Source: Chitinivibrionia bacterium (lineage in GTDB: Bacteria > Fibrobacterota > Chitinivibrionia > Chitinivibrionales > Chitinivibrionaceae). Taken from it: DNA of 55,155 bases. A program made the translations under genes and the position numbers. The notes beneath the pieces were generated by a model. The model was not told the origin of the DNA. It did no database searches and saw only the letters and a list, made by a program, of their open reading frames with translations. The DNA is taken from the NCBI GenBank assembly GCA_009779925.1, contig WRAZ01000011.1, forward strand, positions 1 through 55,155. The letters run 5' to 3'. Positions 41,576 to 50,683 of this stretch are shown in pieces. Each line of letters begins with the position of its first letter. The stretch's first letter is position 1.

Positions 41576-43231
41576 ATGAAATTAACTAAATTTTTTACCT
41601 GCCTGTTTTTTTGCTTTTGGGTCGCAGTCGCCTCGTCTATTTTCTTGCCTGACTTGAATTCGGATACTCTTACCGCTGAGCAAAAACTCCACATAACAAA
41701 TTTGGTGCAGGAGCGCAGAAATCAAGACTTGGGGCTTGGGATAATAGGCGACGCAAGAGGCGGCAACACAAACAACCTGTCGAATTTGTCGAGAATTTTT
41801 ATGGAAGACAGTCTTGAAATTGCCGCAAACGCTATTATAATAAGGTACGCAACGTTTTTACCGTCGCTGAATATTCCCCTGCAACCCGTTCGTCCGCTTA
41901 TTACCGAAATTTTTTCCATAACGAATTTACTCAGAACAGATAACTTCGCAGTATTACTTGACGACGGAAACGCTACGCGAAACGGCGACACCATAAACGT
42001 TCCCGATGAAGGTTTTGCAATAATTCGCCACAATAACAATTACAGAATCACGCTTCATCCAAACACAAGGGTTGTTATTGCGCGCTCGCACATTTCGCTT
42101 ATTGAAGGAGAATTGTCAATTTCACTGTCGGACAACATATTTCCCGACCAAGCCACAGGTTCGCTCAGAATAAATACCACAAACGGCAATTTCAACTTAA
42201 ACGGAAGCGCGTTTATTTCATCGCGAGACACGACCGTTATGCAATTATACAGCGGAACTGCAATATTCGGAACGGACAACAGAACCCAAAGCATTACGGA
42301 AGGCAACGCAATGCTCGTTTTTTGGCAGGAAGTGATTGACGTAAGACCAATTCCGACCCTTCCGCAATTTCCGATAGCCGAAAATGAAGCTATACTTCCG
42401 GGCGACCCCGTAATTTTCGCAAACACAAGCGCCTTTCACCAACGACTTATAATTGCCGACGAAGAAAATAATAAAATAGCAGACACTATTATAAACGTTG
42501 ACACCTTAAATCTAATGCTTGATTACGGTAAAAAACAATTTTTCTTACAGGACATTGACACTCTCGGGATTTTTTCAGATTGGGCGCACATAAACGTGGA
42601 CTTGCAAAGAAAAAGCGGACTTAAATCGCTCGAAATTTTTAGCGACACGCTTTTTTACACCACCGACCACCGCTTCTTCACATTCAACGGCGTTGCGGAA
42701 ACAAGCGTAAGAGTTTTTGTAAATTACGACGAACTGACACTCTCCCAAGACGGAAATTTCAGCCACAGAATAAAGTTGCAGGATGAGCTGAACCATCCCG
42801 ACGTAGTTATATTGTACAGAGATTTGAGCGCAGACACAGTTTCGCCTGCTATTTTTTACACAGGATTTGACGAAAGAATTACAATGAACGACTTGATTAT
42901 GGACTTGCCGGCATTCACCGTAAGCCGCACATACAAATGGCGAGGCACGGCTCCGACCGCCACAAGAGTTTCAGTAAACGGCTTGAATTTGGAAATCGGC
43001 GAGGACGGTTTTTTTGAGAGGACATTACGTACACGCGCTTTCATAAATCACCCCGTAATAATGGAAATAGATTTTGAAAACGGAAACAGCAAGGTATTCG
43101 AGAGACACGTAAGTAGAAAACGATACACAAGTTCCGGAGAAATAGGATTTCGCGAAGCAATGATTTCGGTAGTCGCCGCACTTTGCGTCGGCTCATTATT
43201 GGCGACATCTTTGTTAGCGCAACAAAGATAA
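41576..43231 (+). CDS. FecR-like domain protein, exported
   Basis: 551 residues; start at the ATG with GGAGAA 5 bases upstream. Signal peptide (LTKFFTCLFFCFWVAVASS). About residues 130-260 resemble a FecR domain: 'FAVLLDDGNATRNGDTINVPDEGFAIIRHNNNYRITLHPNTRVVI' and 'GSLRINTTNGNFNLNGSAF...TVMQLYSGTAIFG'. The remainder is beta-rich with Ig-like stretches ('FTFNGVAETSVRVFVNYDELTLS', 'WRGTAPTATRVSVNGLNLEIG'), and a membrane helix lies at the C-terminus (ISVVAALCVGSLLATSLLA). FecR-domain proteins sense or bind surface polymers. Exact role unknown; 88 bases separate it from the next gene. Confidence 0.8.
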   Translation: MKLTKFFTCLFFCFWVAVASSIFLPDLNSDTLTAEQKLHITNLVQERRNQDLGLGIIGDARGGNTNNLSNLSRIFMEDSLEIAANAIIIRYATFLPSLNIPLQPVRPLITEIFSITNLLRTDNFAVLLDDGNATRNGDTINVPDEGFAIIRHNNNYRITLHPNTRVVIARSHISLIEGELSISLSDNIFPDQATGSLRINTTNGNFNLNGSAFISSRDTTVMQLYSGTAIFGTDNRTQSITEGNAMLVFWQEVIDVRPIPTLPQFPIAENEAILPGDPVIFANTSAFHQRLIIADEENNKIADTIINVDTLNLMLDYGKKQFFLQDIDTLGIFSDWAHINVDLQRKSGLKSLEIFSDTLFYTTDHRFFTFNGVAETSVRVFVNYDELTLSQDGNFSHRIKLQDELNHPDVVILYRDLSADTVSPAIFYTGFDERITMNDLIMDLPAFTVSRTYKWRGTAPTATRVSVNGLNLEIGEDGFFERTLRTRAFINHPVIMEIDFENGNSKVFERHVSRKRYTSSGEIGFREAMISVVAALCVGSLLATSLLAQQR

Positions 43232-43319
43232 TTTTTTTTAATTTACAAGTCGTATTTATATATATATTGTACGTACGCGGCGTAAAATTTCATATTTGGA
43301 AAGGATTTTGGCACTTATT

Positions 43320-46043
43320 ATGGCTAATTTTTTGTTTTTTTTGTCGGGCGCGTCGTCGCTCATTTATCAAATTTGTTGGATTAGATTATCATCACTCATT
43401 TTCGGCTCTACAATAGCCGCTTTATCTATGACCACAGCCGTTTTCTTCGGCGGAATGGCTCTGGGAAACTATTTAATAGTGCGAAAACCACGAGAATTTA
43501 CACCAAAATTATACGCAAAATTAGAATACGCGCTTGTACTTTTGGGACTTGTAAGTATTGTATATTTCAGATTTGCCGCAACTTTGCCCTTTAACGACAG
43601 TTTTTTAGGATTTCTGCCGCAACTTTTGCTTATGATTGTCGCCGTCGGACTTCCCGCAATAATTATGGGCGCGTCGTTCCCCGTAATGGTCGGTCTTACA
43701 AAAGAAAATTCGCCCGAAAAGAAAATATCGGGAGTGTATTTCATAAATTCGCTCGGCGCGGTTTTCGGAACTGTTCTTTGCGGATTTGTCCTTTTGCAAT
43801 TTATCGGAATAACAAGTTCCATATTTGCCGCCGCCGCAATCGGTCTTTTTATTGCTGTCTCGGTGAGATTTGTATTTAAAAACAGTGCGACCCCCGCCCC
43901 CGTTTTACCCGCCGCTCCCCTACCGCTTTTGCCGATAGTTCTTTTTGCAATCGTCGGATTTAACGGAATGTTAGCCGAAATTGTAGCAAACAGATTTTTG
44001 GCACTCATTATTACAAACACTATTTTTGTTTATACGCTGACTATCGCTTTCGTAATTTTAGGTTTGTCGCTCGGAGCGGGAATTTTCGGAAAAATTATGG
44101 AGAAACTGCCCAAAGATTACAACTGGTTCGGCATTTTGGCATTTGCTTGGGCGGCTGTTTTCGGCGCGATTTTCTTTTTACTTCCCACCCGTTTTTGGAT
44201 GACAACCACGGCAGAACAGACAATTTCCTCTATTGTATTTATAACCGCCATTATCGCGTTTATTCCCTCTCTTATATCGGGAGCAATGTTTCCTGCGGCA
44301 ATCAGAATGACAAACAACAAATCGAGCGAGAAAATTGCGGGGGTTCTGTCGTCCGTAAACACACTCGGCGGAATTTGCGGCTCGCTTTTGGCAGGATTTG
44401 TGCTTTTACCGACAATCGGGGTTGCCAATACCGTTCTTTTGGCTATAATTATTTCCGTATCGGTCGCATTTTTTGCCATTTACAAATATTCGCCTAAAAA
44501 AATCACGCTCATTTTAGTTTTACTGCCAATCGCCGTGCTATTTTTCGGGCATACAAATTACAGAGATTTTATAAGAAATTATCTGTCTTTCGGCAAACGC
44601 CAAACCCTTTTGGTTTACAAAGAAGGGCGCGAAGCTGTAGTTTCGGTTTTAACGGCAGGCGGCGTAAAAACAATGGAAATCGACCGCTTGTGGCAAGGTG
44701 AAAACCGCAAAACGCGTCAGATTATGGCGGCGCACATTCCCGCAATAATCTCAAGAGACGACCCGAGAAATGTTCTCATTATAGGTTTCGGAACAGGACT
44801 TACGGCGAGCAGATTTTTGCATTACGACATAGAAAATCTTGTTGCCGTCGATATAGAAAGAGCTGTATTCGACTTCGCAAAAAGTGAATTCGGCGCAGAT
44901 TTTCTTTACAACGACAACGTTAGAATACTTGTTGAAGACGGACGAAATACTCTTAGGCGCCAAGATTTAAAATACGATATAATTTCAGTGGAAATCGGAC
45001 AAGTTTTCCGCCCGCACTCCGCAGGATTTTACACTCGCGAATTTTACGAAGCCGCTTCACTCAGGCTTACCGAAAACGGAATTATAAGCCAATTTGTGCC
45101 GATAGCATCGTTTAACTTCCATAAATTTAAATCGGTAATAAAGACATTTATCAGCGTTTTCCCGAATGCTCAATTATGGTACAACGGAAGCGAATTTTTA
45201 CTGCTCGGCACAAACGGCGAATTTTCAGATTTGAGCAGTGAACGAGCAACAAATATATTCACGCAAAACCAAAGTGTAATAAATGATTTGAAGTGGAGTT
45301 ATTGGGGCGGCGCTCTTTATCCGCTTTCCGACAGACGAGTTCTTGCGGCAAACTTCCTTATGGGACGCCACGATTTGGCGTCAGTCGCAATGGACGGCAT
45401 AATTTTTACCGACGACCTGCCGATACTTGAATTTTACGCCGCCGTTAATCGTCAAAACCCGCCTTTTATTGACTCTTTGCAAAGATTTCTTTCTCCCGTG
45501 GAATTGATAATCCCCGAAATTATAGACCGAGACGACCTATTGGGAATAGAAGGAATACGCAAAAGCAACATTGGCGACATAATCGCGAGCGAACTGTTTT
45601 TTGCGTATATGAACCAAATACACCCCGTCCCCGCACTTTTGGAAGAAGCGTTAAAGCATAACCCGCTGAACTTGCACGTATTATCGGAACTCGCAAGCAT
45701 AAAATATGAACAGCGAGACTTTCAAAACTCGGTGGTATTTTTCAATATGGCATTAAGACTAAATCCGCACAACACCTTTATGCGCCGACAATTCGCCCTC
45801 GCTTTAATACAAGTTGACGCGATAAATCCCGCTATAGAAAATCTTCTGATAACCATAGATATGGCGCCCGACGATTTCATAGCGCACACCATACTCGCAG
45901 GTCTTATGATACAGCGCCAAAATTTTGAGTTGGCAATGGAGCACATAGAGTTTGCTTTGCGAATAAGACCGAATTACTCGGAAGCATTGCGTATGCACGA
46001 GTATTTGAGCACCCTGTTTCAAATGCAGGACACGCTTCGATGA
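43320..46043 (+). CDS. Membrane-bound spermidine-synthase-like protein with C-terminal TPR repeats
   Basis: 907 residues. About twelve membrane segments occupy residues 1-420 in an MFS-like pattern ('FLSGASSLIYQICWIRL' is the usual N-terminus of such fusions; 'GAVFGTVLCGFVLLQFIG', 'GICGSLLAGFVLLPTIG'). A soluble spermidine-synthase-like Rossmann domain follows (about 440-690): 'NVLIIGFGTGLTASRFL', 'NLVAVDIERAVFDFAK', 'LYNDNVRILVEDGRNTLRR'. The end (about 770-905) has TPR-like helix pairs. Polyamine substrate is not established for this class. Start at ATG 43320; AAGGA lies 15 bases upstream, so TTG at 43309 is an alternative. Confidence 0.87.
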   Translation: MANFLFFLSGASSLIYQICWIRLSSLIFGSTIAALSMTTAVFFGGMALGNYLIVRKPREFTPKLYAKLEYALVLLGLVSIVYFRFAATLPFNDSFLGFLPQLLLMIVAVGLPAIIMGASFPVMVGLTKENSPEKKISGVYFINSLGAVFGTVLCGFVLLQFIGITSSIFAAAAIGLFIAVSVRFVFKNSATPAPVLPAAPLPLLPIVLFAIVGFNGMLAEIVANRFLALIITNTIFVYTLTIAFVILGLSLGAGIFGKIMEKLPKDYNWFGILAFAWAAVFGAIFFLLPTRFWMTTTAEQTISSIVFITAIIAFIPSLISGAMFPAAIRMTNNKSSEKIAGVLSSVNTLGGICGSLLAGFVLLPTIGVANTVLLAIIISVSVAFFAIYKYSPKKITLILVLLPIAVLFFGHTNYRDFIRNYLSFGKRQTLLVYKEGREAVVSVLTAGGVKTMEIDRLWQGENRKTRQIMAAHIPAIISRDDPRNVLIIGFGTGLTASRFLHYDIENLVAVDIERAVFDFAKSEFGADFLYNDNVRILVEDGRNTLRRQDLKYDIISVEIGQVFRPHSAGFYTREFYEAASLRLTENGIISQFVPIASFNFHKFKSVIKTFISVFPNAQLWYNGSEFLLLGTNGEFSDLSSERATNIFTQNQSVINDLKWSYWGGALYPLSDRRVLAANFLMGRHDLASVAMDGIIFTDDLPILEFYAAVNRQNPPFIDSLQRFLSPVELIIPEIIDRDDLLGIEGIRKSNIGDIIASELFFAYMNQIHPVPALLEEALKHNPLNLHVLSELASIKYEQRDFQNSVVFFNMALRLNPHNTFMRRQFALALIQVDAINPAIENLLITIDMAPDDFIAHTILAGLMIQRQNFELAMEHIEFALRIRPNYSEALRMHEYLSTLFQMQDTLR

Positions 46044-46300
46044 GCGTTAGATATAAAGCGGGAAGTTTTGAATGCGGCGGCGGTTTTGTACGCAGTATTC
46101 TTCGTGAGAAAACAAATGGGGACGAACAAATTTTGCTTGTAAATACAAATAAAACTTATTCGTCTCCCGACGACGCCGCAATTCTTGCCAAAACCGATAT
46201 TGAACAATCGCTCGCTTACGCTCAAAGCGGCAAATTTCAAAGCATAGACCACGCGCTCAGCGCAACAGGCTATCAACAAATAGTTGAAGAAAAAGAGTAA
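46040..46300 (+). CDS. Small protein of unknown function coupled to the spermidine-synthase-like gene
   Basis: 86 residues, starting in the ATGA of the previous stop. 'MSVRYKAGSFECGGGFVRSILREK' and a helical C-terminus ending EEKE. No family recognised. Overlap and shared terminator suggest a regulatory or accessory role to its upstream neighbour. No signal or membrane segment. Confidence 0.65.
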   Translation: MSVRYKAGSFECGGGFVRSILREKTNGDEQILLVNTNKTYSSPDDAAILAKTDIEQSLAYAQSGKFQSIDHALSATGYQQIVEEKE

Positions 46301-46326
46301 GGGCAGGTTTTTTACAACCTGCCCTA
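46301..46326. terminator. Hairpin between convergent genes
   Basis: GGGCAGGTTT/AACCTGCCC stem; adjoining A and T content is modest on both sides. It closes the upstream operon and the beta-barrel gene to the right, and resembles the REP family in GC-rich arms. Confidence 0.6.
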
Positions 46327-46356
46327 CATAAATTTAACCAAACAAATTGCAGAAGA

Positions 46357-46932
46357 TTAAAATCTTACCCCTGCGCCGAGAGTAATCGCTGAGCCCAAAT
46401 TATTTACAAGCCCAAATCCGCCTTCAGCCCAAAAGTTTATTCTTGGTGTGAAGAACCAACGAATACCCGGTCTTGCCATAACAACAAAATCCGTATTGGT
46501 ACCATCATCTCTGGAAACTCCCGCTTGCCAGCTCCAACTATGAATTCTTAAACCTGCGCCAACTACTACATACGGGTCAAGAACAGTTGCAACTGTTATA
46601 TTGCCTTTGGTAGCAGGAATACCGAACGGGTGAAATCCAAAGCGAAAAGCAGGTGTAATGTATGTGTGCTCCCATTCTGTAAGAACTCTTCTATAACTAT
46701 GCTGAAATAAACCGAACTCTGCTCCCGCTGAGAACATATCAGTTATCATACGGTCATACACAAGCGTAACACCTGGACGGGTTTTGTCGTAGCTATTGTT
46801 TTTGTCATTGTAAAGACCTGTGTTAAGAGTGAGACCTGCATTAAAAGCATTGTCTCCCGCTCCAATCGCCAATTCGCGTTGAGCAAACGCCACTGTTGCT
46901 ACAAGAAAAAGCACAAAAAACATCTTTTTCAT
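46357..46932 (-). CDS. Outer membrane beta-barrel protein
   Basis: 191 residues. Signal peptide with cleavage at 'ATVAFAQ'. The mature chain alternates in short amphipathic strands ('GLTLNTGLYNDKN', 'AGAEFGLFQHSY', 'PAFRFGFHPFG', 'DPYVVVGAGLRIHSW', 'MARPGIRWFFTPRINFWAEGGFG', 'ITLGAGVRF') and ends in Phe, the usual C-terminal signature for barrel assembly. Probably an eight-stranded barrel of the OmpW/OmpA-like size class. Function unknown. Confidence 0.85.
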   Translation of the reverse strand: MKKMFFVLFLVATVAFAQRELAIGAGDNAFNAGLTLNTGLYNDKNNSYDKTRPGVTLVYDRMITDMFSAGAEFGLFQHSYRRVLTEWEHTYITPAFRFGFHPFGIPATKGNITVATVLDPYVVVGAGLRIHSWSWQAGVSRDDGTNTDFVVMARPGIRWFFTPRINFWAEGGFGLVNNLGSAITLGAGVRF

Positions 46933-47048
46933 AAAAAAACTCCTTAAAAAAAATTAAAATTGTTATCTATTTAAAAACCACCACTAAAATAATATCTGCC
47001 GACTGCATAAATCAGCAAAATCTCACATAGAGGCTTAATTTTCAAATA

Positions 47049-47083
47049 ATAAAAGGCGATAACAATAAATTATCGCCTTAAAT
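47049..47083 (-). terminator. Terminator of thrS-infC-rpmI-rplT
   Basis: On the reverse strand AAGGCGATAA/TTATCGCCTT with a seven-base loop is followed by TTATTATTT, about 15 bases after the rplT stop. Confidence 0.88.
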
Positions 47084-47093
47084 AAATCCTCGT

Positions 47094-47447
47094 TTACGCT
47101 GTAGCTCTTACTTTTTCCACTACAGCTTTGAACGCGGTAGGTTCGTTTACTGCAAGGTTTGCAAGAACTTTTCTGTCTAATTCGACATTGTTCTTTTTGA
47201 GACCTGCGGTGAATGTTGAATAATTAAGCCCGTGTTCGCGAACTGCCGCGTTAATTCTCATTATCCACAAAGCGCGGAACTGTCTCTTTTTCTGTTTTCT
47301 GTCGCGATAAGCATAAACGCCCGCGCGCCAAACTGCGTCCATTGCGCTGACTATCGCATTTTTTCTTTTGCCGAAATATCCTTTTGCGGCGTGGAGCACT
47401 CTTTTTCTTCTTGCTCTGGAAGCAACCCTATTTTTAGCTCTTGGCAT
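47094..47447 (-). CDS. rplT: 50S ribosomal protein L20
   Basis: 117 residues, exact family length. '[30 protein letters not shown]' and '[32 protein letters not shown]' are diagnostic. Binds 23S rRNA during early 50S assembly; in other bacteria it also represses its own operon. Last gene of the operon, 15 bases after rpmI. Confidence 0.98.
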   Translation of the reverse strand: MPRAKNRVASRARRKRVLHAAKGYFGKRKNAIVSAMDAVWRAGVYAYRDRKQKKRQFRALWIMRINAAVREHGLNYSTFTAGLKKNNVELDRKVLANLAVNEPTAFKAVVEKVRATA

Positions 47448-47462
47448 TTTTTCTTCCTTTCC

Positions 47463-47657
47463 TTATGCAGCAATCATTGCTTTAATTTTTTTCTCTTGCG
47501 ATTTGTGAACAAGCGCCGACCCGCGAAGATTTCTCTTTCTCTTCGGACTTTTCTTGGTCAAAATGTGGTTTTTAAACGCCTTACTGCGTCTTACTTTTCC
47601 CGTTCCCGTCAAACCAAACCGTTTTTTCGCGGCTTTTCTGGTCTTCATTTTAGGCAT
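47463..47657 (-). CDS. rpmI: 50S ribosomal protein L35
   Basis: 64 residues: '[62 protein letters not shown]', which matches L35 throughout. RBS AAGGAG. Fits between infC and rplT, the conserved order. Confidence 0.97.
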   Translation of the reverse strand: MPKMKTRKAAKKRFGLTGTGKVRRSKAFKNHILTKKSPKRKRNLRGSALVHKSQEKKIKAMIAA

Positions 47658-47712
47658 AACCTTCTCCTTTGATAATATTATTTTTTGTTAAACTCTAATT
47701 TTCCACTTTTTT

Positions 47713-47732
47713 GGGCGGGCTTACCCCGCCCA
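47713..47732. other. GC-rich hairpin between infC and rpmI
   Basis: GGGCGGG-CTTAC-CCCGCCC, seven perfect pairs. Neither strand has a T run at the exit, so it is not a classic terminator; it could be an mRNA processing or L20-regulatory structure, or a relic of the REP family. Confidence 0.5.
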
Positions 47733-47748
47733 CGACACCGATAAAATT

Positions 47749-48411
47749 TTATTCTTCAGTAGTTTCTGTGATTTCGTCGTCGTTGTCGTCAGTCTCCTCC
47801 ACAGGCGGTTTTTGTTTGCTCAAAGTTGCAAATTCTTCAGGGTGCTCTTTTTCGTACAGCTTTATCTTTTTGGCGTCGGGCATATAATTTGACATCATAC
47901 TCTTGCCTTCCAAAAAGAATTTTCTCTCGGCTGTTCCCAAAACTTCCAAGTCTTTATCGACCCTCTTCAAAACTTCTGCGCCCAAATCCTTATACATATT
48001 CTCGCGCCCGCGAAAAACAAGCGTTATTTTTACTCTGTGTCCTTTAATCAAAAACGCCTTTGCGTGCTTCATTTTAAAATCGTAGTCGTGCGTATCAACT
48101 CTCGGAGCAAGTTTTATCTCTTTTACGGTAGTTTTTGCTTGTTTTTTCTTGTTGTCTTTCTGTTTTTTAGCCTGCTCATACTTGTATTTTCCGTAATTCA
48201 TAACCTTGCAAACGGGCGGAGTGGCGGCTTCCGCAATCAAAACCAAATCCAAATCTCTGCCCCTCGCAACATCCATTGCATCGCGCGAAGACATAACTCC
48301 CAACGGCTCGTTGTCCGCTCCGATTACTCTAACCTCCGAAAAACGTATCATATCGTTAATCTTCGTTGTATCCTCTTCTCTTTGAGGTCTCTGAAATCTG
48401 TTTCCGGCTAT
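47749..48411 (-). CDS. infC: Translation initiation factor IF-3, probable AUA start
   Basis: About 220 residues from an ATA at 48411 with GGAGG five bases upstream. This frame includes the conserved N-terminal text before the ATG at 48351: 'FQRPQREEDTTKINDMIRFSEVRVIG', which fits the IF-3 N-terminus (RINEEIRxxEVRLIG). Starting at the ATG would remove it. IF-3 genes often use rare start codons (AUU in E. coli), which IF-3 itself discriminates against, giving autoregulation. Core: 'NEPLGVMSSRDAM', 'PPVCKVMNYGKYKYE' and 'VKEIKLAPRVDTHDYDFKMKHAK'. The acidic C-terminal tail (DDNDDEITETTEE) is an extension. Sits between thrS and rpmI. Confidence 0.93.
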   Translation of the reverse strand: MAGNRFQRPQREEDTTKINDMIRFSEVRVIGADNEPLGVMSSRDAMDVARGRDLDLVLIAEAATPPVCKVMNYGKYKYEQAKKQKDNKKKQAKTTVKEIKLAPRVDTHDYDFKMKHAKAFLIKGHRVKITLVFRGRENMYKDLGAEVLKRVDKDLEVLGTAERKFFLEGKSMMSNYMPDAKKIKLYEKEHPEEFATLSKQKPPVEETDDNDDEITETTEE

Positions 48412-48441
48412 TTTGCCCTCCAGTTTTATGGTTTAATAAAC

Positions 48442-50358
48442 TCAATATCCCGATTTTTCGGATACCTGTTTTTGCAGTTTTTCAATAAATTTGTCTATCT
48501 CCTGCGCGCCCAAATCTCCCTGACCGTGAAGCCTGACGGAAATATTGCCCGCGCTCTGCTCTTTTTCGCCTATAATCAGCATATAAGGAACTTTATTAAC
48601 TTCCGCGTCCCTAATCTTAAAGCCGATTTTTTCGTTTCGAGTATCCATTTCCACTCTAATTCCCGCTTGCTTTAGTTTCCCAAAAACTGTTTCGGCGTAA
48701 GGCAAAAAGTTGTCGCTGACAGCTATTATTTTTGCTTGGACGGGAGCAAGCCAAAGCGGCATAAATCCTGCGTAATGTTCAAGCAGAATTCCGATAAATC
48801 GCTCCATTGAGCCCAAAAGCGCGCGGTGTATCATAACGGGACATTTTTTTTGTCCGTCGCTGCCCGTGTATTCCAATTCAAAGCGCATAGGCATACTGAA
48901 ATCCAACTGAATTGTGCCGCATTGCCAGCTTCTTTTAAGGCAGTCGCGAATATGAAAATCAATTTTAGGTCCGTAAAACGCGCCGTCGCCCGGGTTTAAT
49001 TTGTAGTCGATTTTGCGGTTTTCGAGAACGTTTTGCAATGATTTTTCCGCGATTTCCCAAACGCTGTCGTCGCCGATGTACTTTTCGGGTTTTGTCGATA
49101 ATTCAACAAAAAAGTCGCTGAAACCGAATGTCTTATACACGTCGAATATAAATTCTATAACATCGTTAATTTCTGTTTCGATTTGCTCGGGCATACAAAA
49201 TATATGCGCGTCGTCCTGAGTAAATTGGCGCACCCTGAAAAGCCCGTGAAGCGCCGACGATTTTTCGTGCCTGTGAACAAGTCCGAATTCAAAATTACGG
49301 ATAGGCAAATCGCGGTAAGAACGAACGGTGTTTTTGTAAATCAGAAGTCCGCCCGGGCAGTTCATCGGCTTAATCGCATAAGGCTGTTCGTCGATTTCGA
49401 CAAAATACATATTGTCCTTATATTTGTCCCAATGTCCGCTTTTATGCCACATTGTTTCGTTCAGAATAACGGGCGTTTTTATTTCGCCGTAGCCGCGTTT
49501 TATATGCTCCGCGCGGCTGAATTTTGCAACTTCGTCGTAAAGCGTCATTCCCTTGGTGTGCCAAAACGGGAAACCTATCCCCTCTTCGTGAAAACTGAAC
49601 AAGTCCAATTCTTTGCCGAGTTTGCGGTGGTCGCGCTTTTTCGCCTCTTCCAAAAGCGTAATATATTCGTCCAAATCTTTCTTTTTCGGAAACGAAATCC
49701 CGTAAATTCTCTGCATCATAACAGGATTGTCCTTATGATGCTCGGGACGCCAATGCGCCGATGAAGTCGCAAGCAATTTGAACGCCTTAATATATCCCGT
49801 ATCGGGCAAATGCGGTCCGCGGCACATATCCTGCCAAGCACCCTGAGTATAAAATGACGGGTCGCCGACAATATTGCTTTCGAGCAGTTCTATTTTATAT
49901 TTTTCGCCCTTGCTTTCAAAGTATTTTTTTGCCTCTTCGCGGCTCATAACGGAGCGAGTATATTCTTTTTTCTGCAATGATATTTCAGTCATTTTTTTCT
50001 CAATAGCAGTCAAATCTTCGGGCTTAAACGGCTCCACGTCTCCAAAATCATAATAAAAACCGTTTTCGATTGCAGGACCTACCGCCAATTTTGCGTTCGG
50101 ATACAAGTCCTGCACCGCCTGCGCAAGCAAATGCGACGAAGAATGCCAAAACACCTCTTTACCCTCGGGCGAGTCAAAAGTAATGACCGAAACCTTGTCG
50201 CCGTCGGACAATTTATAATTCAAATCGACTAATTCACCATTCACGCAACCCGCGAGCGCATTTTTTGCAAGACCTATGCTTATTGTCGAAGCAAGTTCGG
50301 CAACGGTAGCATTATCGGCAATTTCAATCCGAGTTCCGTCGGGAAGAAATACTTTCAT
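48442..50358 (-). CDS. thrS: Threonyl-tRNA synthetase
   Basis: 638 residues. TGS domain (MKVFLPDGTRIEIADNATVA), SAD editing domain ('WHSSSHLLAQAVQDL' with HxxxH), class II core with zinc ligands in 'NCPGG', 'DDAHIFC' and 'VMIHRALLGS', motif 2 'LVHRHEKSSALHGLFRVRQF', and the C-terminal anticodon domain ('VEMDTRNEKIGFKIRDAE'). RBS GAGGA. First gene of the operon; its stop is 30 bases before the infC start. Confidence 0.97.
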   Translation of the reverse strand: MKVFLPDGTRIEIADNATVAELASTISIGLAKNALAGCVNGELVDLNYKLSDGDKVSVITFDSPEGKEVFWHSSSHLLAQAVQDLYPNAKLAVGPAIENGFYYDFGDVEPFKPEDLTAIEKKMTEISLQKKEYTRSVMSREEAKKYFESKGEKYKIELLESNIVGDPSFYTQGAWQDMCRGPHLPDTGYIKAFKLLATSSAHWRPEHHKDNPVMMQRIYGISFPKKKDLDEYITLLEEAKKRDHRKLGKELDLFSFHEEGIGFPFWHTKGMTLYDEVAKFSRAEHIKRGYGEIKTPVILNETMWHKSGHWDKYKDNMYFVEIDEQPYAIKPMNCPGGLLIYKNTVRSYRDLPIRNFEFGLVHRHEKSSALHGLFRVRQFTQDDAHIFCMPEQIETEINDVIEFIFDVYKTFGFSDFFVELSTKPEKYIGDDSVWEIAEKSLQNVLENRKIDYKLNPGDGAFYGPKIDFHIRDCLKRSWQCGTIQLDFSMPMRFELEYTGSDGQKKCPVMIHRALLGSMERFIGILLEHYAGFMPLWLAPVQAKIIAVSDNFLPYAETVFGKLKQAGIRVEMDTRNEKIGFKIRDAEVNKVPYMLIIGEKEQSAGNISVRLHGQGDLGAQEIDKFIEKLQKQVSEKSGY

Positions 50359-50472
50359 TTTTTATCCTCTACAATCTGACACAAAAAAAAACCAAAAGTT
50401 TCGCTTCTAATCATAAGCATTACGCCCAATCCCTGCGGTGCGAAAATAACCTTGGGATTTGTAAGTTTTTCG

Positions 50473-50549
50473 TGGTGGGCAACAGCAGACTCGAACTGCT
50501 GACCCCTTGCATGTCAAGCAAGTACTCTAACCAACTGAGCTAGTCGCCC
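50473..50549 (-). tRNA. tRNA-Val, anticodon GAC
   Basis: Read on the reverse strand: acceptor GGGCGAC with GTTGCCC, D arm GCTCAGTTGGTTAGAG, anticodon stem CTTGC/GCAAG with loop TTGACAT (anticodon GAC), T arm CAGCAG TTCGAGT CTGCTG, and an encoded CCA at 50475-50473. Confidence 0.95.
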
Positions 50550-50643
50550 ACAAAATTCGGGAGGAAAATAATATATTCCCAAAGCAAAATGCGGTTTTTG
50601 ATACGAAAACGTGAAATTTTCCTGTTTTTTATGGGAATGAGCT

Positions 50644-50675
50644 CAAAAATAGGGCAACCTCAAGGGTTGCCCTAT
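50644..50675 (-). terminator. Terminator of the surface-protein gene at 50.7 kb
   Basis: TAGGGCAACC/GGTTGCCCTA with a four-base loop; on the reverse strand it is followed by TTTTT. It lies 9 bases after the stop. Confidence 0.8.
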
Positions 50676-50683
50676 ACAAGAAA

